Shown piece by piece: positions 58,770 through 64,000 of a DNA stretch of 64,000 nt. The notes under the pieces were generated by a model. The model searched no databases. It was not told the origin of the DNA and saw nothing but the letters and a program-made list of their open reading frames with translations. The first letter of the stretch is position 1. Each line of letters starts with the position of its first letter. This stretch comes from Halonotius sp046719765 (GTDB lineage Archaea > Halobacteriota > Halobacteria > Halobacteriales > Haloferacaceae), in contig NZ_JABEBY010000010.1 in NCBI RefSeq assembly GCF_046719765.1, positions 55,081 to 119,080 on the forward strand, read 5' to 3'. The translations under genes and the position numbers were made by a program.

Positions 58770-60044
58770 TCAAACCTGGACACCATCTGCCCGGCGATCA
58801 AAGACTCCCAATAGTGGTTCTGGATCAGCCACGTGCGGAAGGCGGACAGTCGAATCATCGAGGAGCGTCATCACAATCGTGTAGGTATCAAGTGAGTCGT
58901 CCAGTCGATCGCGTTCGACCGTGAGATCTGTCTCATCCCATGGTTCAATCCGCCAGAGAGCATGATCGAAGAGGCGGTCATAGGCGACGATTGCAGTACC
59001 ATCGGTACGGTACTCGACAGCCCCAAACCGTAGCCAGTAATCAACGGAAACCAACAACAGTGGGAGTATCACACCAACGGCAGCGATGACGGCGACGACA
59101 GTCCACAGTTGCCCGGTTGCGAACAGCAGCGCCACAAGCCAGATGCTAGCGGTGAGTTTCAACACTCCTCCATGCCGTGAAAGATTCATGCCACCGCCGA
59201 CCAGCCGGCCACGCCAGTCAGGCCGAATGCATGTGACTTCACCGGTGAGAGTCGTATTGACCGACTCGACAGTCGGCGGCTCGTATGCCCAGCCAAACGT
59301 CATGGCAGTCGATTCATCGAACTCGGTGAGTTGCTCACGAAAGACGCCGGCGAGATCAAATCCGAACTTTATGAGAACAATTCCGATTAGCACTGGTGTA
59401 CCGACCAATGTCGGATCGAGTTCCGAGATTGGGGTATCGGTGGCGATTGAATTGCTCCCCAATGCGGCCATCATGACAATGACCAGCCCACCAACAAAGA
59501 GCAAGCCACCACGGACGAACGGCCCACGAATCGCTGTTTGAGCCGAATGCTCAGTGTACGCTCCCTGAGACAGATAGCCACCAACCAACTGAGCGGTCTC
59601 CTTGAGCACCATGCCGAACGAGGCAAGCACGATCAGTTCATATGTGGCATCACCGAGCCTGTCAGCCCCAACAACGCCAATCGTAACCATTCCAACAGCG
59701 AACCAGACGGCCGTTAACACCGGGATAGCGATGAGTACCACCGGAATCGAGGACAGGCGGATGACGATATCTGTACGTGGGATCGAGAGGGAGGCCCGAC
59801 GGTTTGAGAGGATACCGATTATCAACCCTGCCGTGTCAAGTTCAGAGCGACGCCCAGCGAAAAGCGCACGAAGGATTGCAAACAGGAAGAGTACCGCGAG
59901 TTCAATCCAATAGAGGACGACAAGCGCGCTGATATGCCAACCGAGTACCCCAACACCAACCAACGGTATCGCATTCGTTACGATGACCGCAAACAACTCT
60001 CGTCGGTGTTCTGAGAGTCTGAAAGAGAACTGGCTGAAACGCAT
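58770..60044 (-). CDS. DUF6498-type membrane protein
   Basis: 424 residues. Residues 15-240 hold about six helices, starting AVIVTNAIPLVGVGVLGWHI and LVVLYWIELAVLFLFAILRA, the DUF6498 signature (N-x-x-P-x-x-G-V then Y-W-x-E). Two more helices follow near 310-350, and the C-terminal 90 residues are a soluble domain. Function unknown; the family occurs in archaea and bacteria. It is longer than the core family because of the C-terminal domain. Confidence 0.8.
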   Translation of the reverse strand: MRFSQFSFRLSEHRRELFAVIVTNAIPLVGVGVLGWHISALVVLYWIELAVLFLFAILRALFAGRRSELDTAGLIIGILSNRRASLSIPRTDIVIRLSSIPVVLIAIPVLTAVWFAVGMVTIGVVGADRLGDATYELIVLASFGMVLKETAQLVGGYLSQGAYTEHSAQTAIRGPFVRGGLLFVGGLVIVMMAALGSNSIATDTPISELDPTLVGTPVLIGIVLIKFGFDLAGVFREQLTEFDESTAMTFGWAYEPPTVESVNTTLTGEVTCIRPDWRGRLVGGGMNLSRHGGVLKLTASIWLVALLFATGQLWTVVAVIAAVGVILPLLLVSVDYWLRFGAVEYRTDGTAIVAYDRLFDHALWRIEPWDETDLTVERDRLDDSLDTYTIVMTLLDDSTVRLPHVADPEPLLGVFDRRADGVQV

Positions 60045-60166
60045 TATATTTCACCCGTGGTACTTGCTGAACAGTATTTTACCCTTGCTTAACAACGGTA
60101 GCCGGATCACTGCTGGTCGTACTGGTCGGCTTCAGGCGTTCCACTAACTATTCAAAGCTCACCGCT

Positions 60167-60841
60167 TCAGCCTTGATTCGGCAGTCGCGGAGCGATGACC
60201 TCCACCAGAGAGTCCATATCACGGGTCTGATACCACGCAGTCCCGGGGCCAGTAAACTCAAAGACAAGGCCTTCACCACTCAACAGCGTTGATTTCAGAT
60301 CGCCAACCCGTCGGGTGGTGTACTCGATCGTGTCATCCCACGCGATGAGGTGCTCGTTATCCAGAACGTACGACTCGCCTGCGGCCAACTCTAACTTCTC
60401 AAGGCCGCCGTAGGCGTCGATAAAGACTGTGCCGCTGCCCTTCAACGCGAGTGGTGTGATCCCAGCGCCGCTTAACACCGATTTGAGTCCGCCGACCTCC
60501 GAATCGATATCGATCCCGTCTGTTCCGGCGACAAACGCCCCATCAGTCGAATACAACGTCTCATTACTGAGCTTGTGAGCCATCATATCTCCCGGTGTCG
60601 GTGGTGCAAGGCTAACCTGTCCTGAGCCACCTTCGGCAACGAACGTGTTCGTGAACAGCGATTCGCCGCCCAGCATCGATTTGGCTGAGCTGAGCAACCC
60701 GTCACGGCTCGTTTCAGTCTCGACAGCAACAGTCGTCGAATGGCCGACCATCGCACCGGGTTCAGCGATGATCGATTCACCTTGTTGCAGCGAGACGGTC
60801 AAGTGCGTGTACGACGGCCGGTGTGAGAATTCGTAGTCCAT
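60167..60841 (-). CDS. AIM24-family protein
   Basis: 224 residues, a TRAP-like beta-roll. Key blocks are SIIAEPGAMVGHSTTVAVET, GGESLFTNTFVAEGGSGQVS, KGSGTVFIDAYGGLEKLEL, GESYVLDNEHLIAWDDTI and LLSGEGLVFEFTGPGTAWYQ, matching the TIGR00266/AIM24 family. Its biochemical role is not established. Ends LPNQG. Cytosolic; no signal peptide. Confidence 0.9.
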   Translation of the reverse strand: MDYEFSHRPSYTHLTVSLQQGESIIAEPGAMVGHSTTVAVETETSRDGLLSSAKSMLGGESLFTNTFVAEGGSGQVSLAPPTPGDMMAHKLSNETLYSTDGAFVAGTDGIDIDSEVGGLKSVLSGAGITPLALKGSGTVFIDAYGGLEKLELAAGESYVLDNEHLIAWDDTIEYTTRRVGDLKSTLLSGEGLVFEFTGPGTAWYQTRDMDSLVEVIAPRLPNQG

Positions 60842-60862
60842 TGGTGGCTGTTTGGGTGACGA

Positions 60863-61006
60863 TTAGTCCGCAGTCGGAGACGGCTGTTCAGTATCGAACT
60901 CAAGATCGTCCGTATTGGGTGAGCCACTACGCCAGCGGCGAATACTATACACGACGGTGAGTGCCACAGCGAGTATGCCTACGATCTGCTTCTTGCTGAT
61001 CGACAT
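60863..61006 (-). CDS. 47-residue single-pass membrane protein
   Basis: Reads MSISKKQIVGILAVALTVVY, then SIRRWRSGSPNTDD and an acidic end. One helix flanked by basic residues. The ATG at 61006 was chosen because the upstream residues (to 61063) are not membrane-like or conserved. Located 21 bases upstream of the AIM24 gene and possibly in one transcript with it. Unknown function. Confidence 0.6.
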   Translation of the reverse strand: MSISKKQIVGILAVALTVVYSIRRWRSGSPNTDDLEFDTEQPSPTAD

Positions 61007-61094
61007 GTGTGCATGACTGATTGCAGCGAATGGCCTTATACGCTGCACACCTGTTTCAGCCATAGAAACAGTACCACGCAGCCGAGTCGGTGTG

Positions 61095-61334
61095 TCAGGT
61101 TGGCATCGCTCCCAGCACGGTCATGAGGAATACCGGCAGCAGCACCACCAGAAATTGCCACTGGTGCTCGGTTGTCCACCGCCGTACTCGCGGTGAGCGA
61201 AGCCGCAAGACGGCAGTCAAACTAAGTAGGAGACAGCCAATTGCAGAGATTGAGCGACTTGTGAGTGCCATCCAAAGTCCGATGGGGAGCATCCCGATAG
61301 CAACACACAGATCCGCCCGCTTCTTCCAATTCAT
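61095..61334 (-). CDS. Small membrane protein
   Basis: 79 residues with two or three hydrophobic segments (ADLCVAIGMLPIGLWMAL, SAIGCLLLSLTAVLRL, WQFLVVLLPVFLMTVLG) and basic connecting loops (RLRSPRVRRW). Probably a real membrane protein given the clear charge pattern. No family recognised. Confidence 0.6.
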   Translation of the reverse strand: MNWKKRADLCVAIGMLPIGLWMALTSRSISAIGCLLLSLTAVLRLRSPRVRRWTTEHQWQFLVVLLPVFLMTVLGAMPT

Positions 61335-61359
61335 GTCATTGGGTACCCGAATGGATAAA

Positions 61360-61608
61360 TTAGCTATTATTGTCCGTGGCTAATGTAGTTGCTGCAGTAA
61401 TGATTTTCTCACGATCGGCATTCCCACCAAGTGTGTGGCGACGATCGTCTTGTTCCCACAGGACGGTCGTTGAATCATCATACTCTTGGAGATAAGCCTC
61501 TGTGCCGTTCAAGTCCACCGATTCACCCGCTAACTCGTAGTCGGTCTGATATCGAAACAGTCTCGCAAAGTTGACCTCCCCCGCGTAGGTTTGACCACAA
61601 TTACACAC
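61360..61608 (-). pseudogene. Possible C-terminal fragment of a secreted protein
   Basis: 82 residues with only a GTG start (VCNCGQTYAGEVNFARL) and no leader. The content YLQEYDDSTTVLWEQDDRRH and LGGNADREKIITAATTL resembles the end of DUF4367-type lipoproteins. A stop lies 9 bases before the GTG, so upstream sequence has been lost or frameshifted. It may be a decayed gene or a short independent one. Confidence 0.45.
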
Positions 61609-61750
61609 CAGATCACGTCAGCTTTGAGTACATTCAACAACCCAACGACGCACTCGCGGTGAGATAAGGCCTGAGTGGTAGCCGATGGCGGTCTGGTGGC
61701 CTCGGCACCACCTGCTGTTCGGCGATCGGCGTCCCGCAGCTTCGGGCGAC

Positions 61751-63184
61751 TCAGGAGGCGTGGATCGCCTCACCCTGTGCGGCTTCGGCGGCCTCGACGA
61801 GGGTTTCTGGGAACGTCGGATGAGCGTGCATCGTGGTGGTGATATCGTCGAGGGAGGCGTCCAGTTCGAGAGCCAACGTCGCCTCGGCGACCGTATCCGA
61901 GGCACGTGCGCCGACGATCCGCACGCCCAGCAGTTGCTCGTCACTGTCGGCGATCACCGTGAGATAGCCCGACGTTTTGTCCGTCGTCAGCGCGCGACCG
62001 GAGGTTGCCATCGGCACGCGGCCGACCAACACATCGTCGTACCGTTCGGTCGCCTCGGCCTCCGAAAGCCCGACAGTGGCGACCTCGGGGTCGGTGTACA
62101 TCACCGTCGGCATATACTCGGTGTCGGCGGTTCGCTCCTCGCCGGCGGCGACCGCGGCGGCGACCTTCCCCTCGTGGGCGGCGACGTGTGCCAGATACGG
62201 CGGGCCGGCAGCGTCACCGACAGCAAGGATGCTGTCGTCGGCTGTCTGCAACTGCTCGTCGACCGCGATGAAGCCGTCGTCGGTGAGCGCGACATCGGTG
62301 GTATCGAGCCCAAGCCGATCGTACGCCGAGTTCGGCTCCCGGCCCGCGGCGACGACAATGTAGTCGCCCGAGAGCTGAATTTCCTCGCCATCCTGTTCGG
62401 CAACGAGGACGGGCGTTCCGTCGTCGTACTCGACACCCTGGGCCAGCGTCGAGGTGTAGATATCGTCGCTGTACATCTCGCTGGTCTCCTGGATCGAGTC
62501 GACGATCTCCGGTTCGAACTGGCTGAGCACGCGGTCGAGAGCTTCGACGATCTTCACGCGCGCGCCGAACTTCGAGAACTTGGTGACCGCTTCCATCCCG
62601 ATATAGCCGCCGCCAACGACGACGATCTCGTCGGGGACTTCGTCGACCTGCAGGATCTCTCGGGAGGAGATGACGCCGTCCTGCTCGTATTCGAGCCCGG
62701 GGATCTCGATCGGTTGGGAGCCGGTGGCGATGATCGCCCTCTCGAAGTCGATGATTCGGGCGTCGGTGTCGCTGTCGGCGGTGTTGTCGCTGCCGCTGCT
62801 GTCGCCACTAACGACGTGGAGGGTATTCGAGTCGGCGAAGCGAGCGGTACCTTCGATCAACTCGACACCGTGGTGATCGAGGCTATCGAGTACTTGCTGA
62901 TCAAGTGTATCGACTACGCTGTCCTTCCAGTCTTGGATGGCGTCGAAATCGACATCGACGGGGCCGGTTTCGATGCCGAGGGCGTTCCAGTGGTTGATAT
63001 CCTTCTGGAAGCCGGCGGCGTGGATCAACGCCTTCGCGGGGATGCAGCCGTGGTTGAGACAGACGCCGCCGACGGTTTCGCGTTCGACGAGGACGACATC
63101 GAGGCCCTTCTGGGCGCCGCGGATGGCTGCGGTGTAACCGCCCGGACCGGCACCGATGACAGCGAGGTCAGTGGTTGTTGGCAT
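61751..63184 (-). CDS. lpdA: Dihydrolipoyl dehydrogenase
   Basis: 477 residues from MPTTTDLAVIGAGPGGYTAA. The redox disulfide GGVCLNHGCIPAKALIHAA (C-x4-C) is near residue 44, the NAD(P) motif VVVGGGYIGMEAVTKF near 180, and VGDAAGPPYLAHVA is typical. The C-terminal His-Glu relay is in HAHPTFPETLVEAA. It reoxidises lipoamide in 2-oxoacid dehydrogenase complexes, although no such complex is encoded here. The first ATG at 63208 is possible but adds eight unlike residues. Confidence 0.94.
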   Translation of the reverse strand: MPTTTDLAVIGAGPGGYTAAIRGAQKGLDVVLVERETVGGVCLNHGCIPAKALIHAAGFQKDINHWNALGIETGPVDVDFDAIQDWKDSVVDTLDQQVLDSLDHHGVELIEGTARFADSNTLHVVSGDSSGSDNTADSDTDARIIDFERAIIATGSQPIEIPGLEYEQDGVISSREILQVDEVPDEIVVVGGGYIGMEAVTKFSKFGARVKIVEALDRVLSQFEPEIVDSIQETSEMYSDDIYTSTLAQGVEYDDGTPVLVAEQDGEEIQLSGDYIVVAAGREPNSAYDRLGLDTTDVALTDDGFIAVDEQLQTADDSILAVGDAAGPPYLAHVAAHEGKVAAAVAAGEERTADTEYMPTVMYTDPEVATVGLSEAEATERYDDVLVGRVPMATSGRALTTDKTSGYLTVIADSDEQLLGVRIVGARASDTVAEATLALELDASLDDITTTMHAHPTFPETLVEAAEAAQGEAIHAS

Positions 63185-63323
63185 GTTCCATACTATTGGT
63201 CTGAACACGCTTAGTAGTGTGTTGGGCCACCCCAGCCAACGCCCAGCACAGTAAAACTGTTATCAGTCGAACCGCTACGGTACGGTGAGTCTCGTTCGGC
63301 GGAGCCACGATTCAGCCCTACCT

Positions 63324-63701
63324 ATGAGCACAAAACAAATTCGGAAAATCGAACGCGGAAATCGAATCACCGTCGTCGATGAGACGACTGGGCTGTCCGG
63401 TGAGGGTGACACGTATTCCGACGCGCTCGTAAATCTCATCGAACACCTCCGAGCGAGCGAAAAACTCCGACAGCAACTCAGCGACATCGACGAACTTGCC
63501 GAGCAGGCAGCACGCATCGAGGACGTAGCCGAAGAGATCGACGACATCCACGAGACGGCGACGCTCGTGAGCCAGTTACAGGACATGGAGTCGACGGCCC
63601 GGTTCATTCGGTTGGCCAGTGAGACACAGGAGCGATTCGAGGACGAAGAGATCGACAAGGACGTGGTCGACGAGGCAATCGAATGGGCTCGCTCCGAGTA
63701 G
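63324..63701 (+). CDS. Antitoxin-like protein of a PIN pair
   Basis: 125 residues from MSTKQIRKIERGNRITVVDE. The N-terminal region (RGNRITVVDETTGLSGEGDT, YSDALVNLIEHLR) resembles the HicB/UPF0150 fold used by antitoxins; the remainder is an acidic coiled coil (DIDELAEQAARIEDVAEEID). It overlaps the PIN gene by 19 bases. An inverted repeat ACAGT-AAA-ACTGT at 63248-63260 lies upstream and could be a regulatory site. Confidence 0.72.
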   Translation: MSTKQIRKIERGNRITVVDETTGLSGEGDTYSDALVNLIEHLRASEKLRQQLSDIDELAEQAARIEDVAEEIDDIHETATLVSQLQDMESTARFIRLASETQERFEDEEIDKDVVDEAIEWARSE

Positions 63702-63934
63702 TTTTCGATACGAACGTTCTCGTTTCAGCGGTTGGCTTCGGGGGCAAACCGTGGGACTGTCTCGTGTTGGCCTTCGTCGGTGATGTCGAGATGGTCACGG
63801 CCGAGGCAGCTATCGAGGAATTCGAGCGTGTCCTCGGCTACGACCGCCTCCCGTTTACCGAGACCGAACGAGAGCAGTATCCCGCACTGATTCGTGAAGA
63901 GGCAACAGTTGTCGATCCCACTCATAGTGTTTAA
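63683..63934 (+). pseudogene. Truncated PIN-family toxin
   Basis: 83 residues: MGSLRVVFDTNVLVSAVGFG (first metal Asp in FDTNVL), VTAEAAIEEFERVLGYDRL (Glu), then an abrupt end after REEATVVDPTHSV. Complete toxins of this family have about 130-150 residues and carry two more acidic residues in the lost C-terminal half. The truncation coincides with the point where an insertion element may begin (63925-63926). Presumed inactive. Confidence 0.7.
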
Positions 63935-64000
63935 TCAAGATATTTACCGATAGACGTAGTAGATTTGGTAATGGGTCGGCTTGAAGAGGTTGCGCTTGAG
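63925..64000 (+). mobile_element. Left end of a probable IS630-type element
   Basis: The truncated PIN frame stops 12 bases past codon ...DPT, at a TA dinucleotide. From there the sequence is A+T-rich (GTGTTTAATCAAGATATTTA), unlike the flanking genes, and at 63971 an ATG opens MGRLEEVALE, similar to the start of IS630-family transposases of haloarchaea. IS630-type elements insert at TA. The element runs off the window, so its identity is inferred from about 75 bases. Confidence 0.4.
63971..64000 (+). CDS. Possible transposase, N-terminus only
   Basis: ATG at 63971 opens MGRLEEVALE and continues past the window edge. The few visible residues resemble N-termini of haloarchaeal IS630-type transposases. 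Only ten codons can be seen. Confidence 0.3.
   Translation, partial: MGRLEEVALE

Overview
The window is chromosomal DNA of a haloarchaeon (class Halobacteria). The evidence is the high G+C content, the acidic Asp/Glu-rich proteins, the TATA-box promoters that often sit only 25-30 bases from the start codon (leaderless transcripts), and archaeal genes: TFB, eIF1A, TatA, sn-glycerol-1-phosphate dehydrogenase, phosphomevalonate decarboxylase, CDC48, XPB-type helicase, archaellin-like proteins and an intron-containing tRNA-Trp. I cannot name the genus from the sequence alone.

Layout. 0-10 kb: a histidine kinase, eIF1A, an archaellin-like protein, an MFS transporter and a type IV pilus assembly pair (PilC/PilB). 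10-19 kb: nucleotide/redox genes, TatA, tRNA-Arg, TFB, small membrane proteins, the aspartate carbamoyltransferase operon pyrB-pyrI and a 2Fe-2S ferredoxin. 19-29 kb: phosphomevalonate decarboxylase, a HepT/MntA toxin-antitoxin pair, CbtB-CbtA-ferredoxin, an NDH-2-like flavoprotein, an RHH/PIN toxin-antitoxin pair, XPB, an M29 aminopeptidase, an Lrp regulator and a soluble chemotaxis transducer. 30-36 kb: a molybdenum/tungsten block (WtpCBA, MobA, MoaA) ending in a NarK-like remnant and a PTPS-family enzyme. 36-46 kb: cold-shock protein, HAD hydrolase, membrane AAA ATPase, second archaellin-like protein, tRNA-Trp, zinc-ribbon proteins, a frameshifted lipoprotein, RelE modules, a universal stress protein and an APC permease. 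46-56 kb: egsA, TumE/TumA, a DUF420 protein, a NAD-kinase relative, CDC48, dihydroorotase, a beta-CASP ribonuclease and tRNA-Pro. 56-64 kb: small regulators, several Tat lipoproteins and decayed fragments, membrane proteins, dihydrolipoyl dehydrogenase, and a PIN toxin gene apparently cut by an insertion sequence at the window edge.

Working together: pyrB, pyrI and pyrC supply pyrimidine synthesis; mvaD and egsA serve archaeal ether-lipid synthesis; wtpABC, mobA and moaA bring in oxyanion and build molybdopterin cofactor, beside what looks like a lost nitrate transporter. Six toxin-antitoxin-type loci occur in 64 kb, at least two of them damaged.

The most unusual signals are non-coding. A two-copy intergenic repeat has a fixed GAAAG/CTTTC outer stem, a fixed GGCGAG/CGAGGG internal motif and an inner stem that differs between copies yet stays fully complementary. 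Two tRNA genes (Arg and Pro) are each followed by a partial copy of their own 3' end, linked through a shared 17-base sequence. Both groups are rich in GCGA-type hairpin units.
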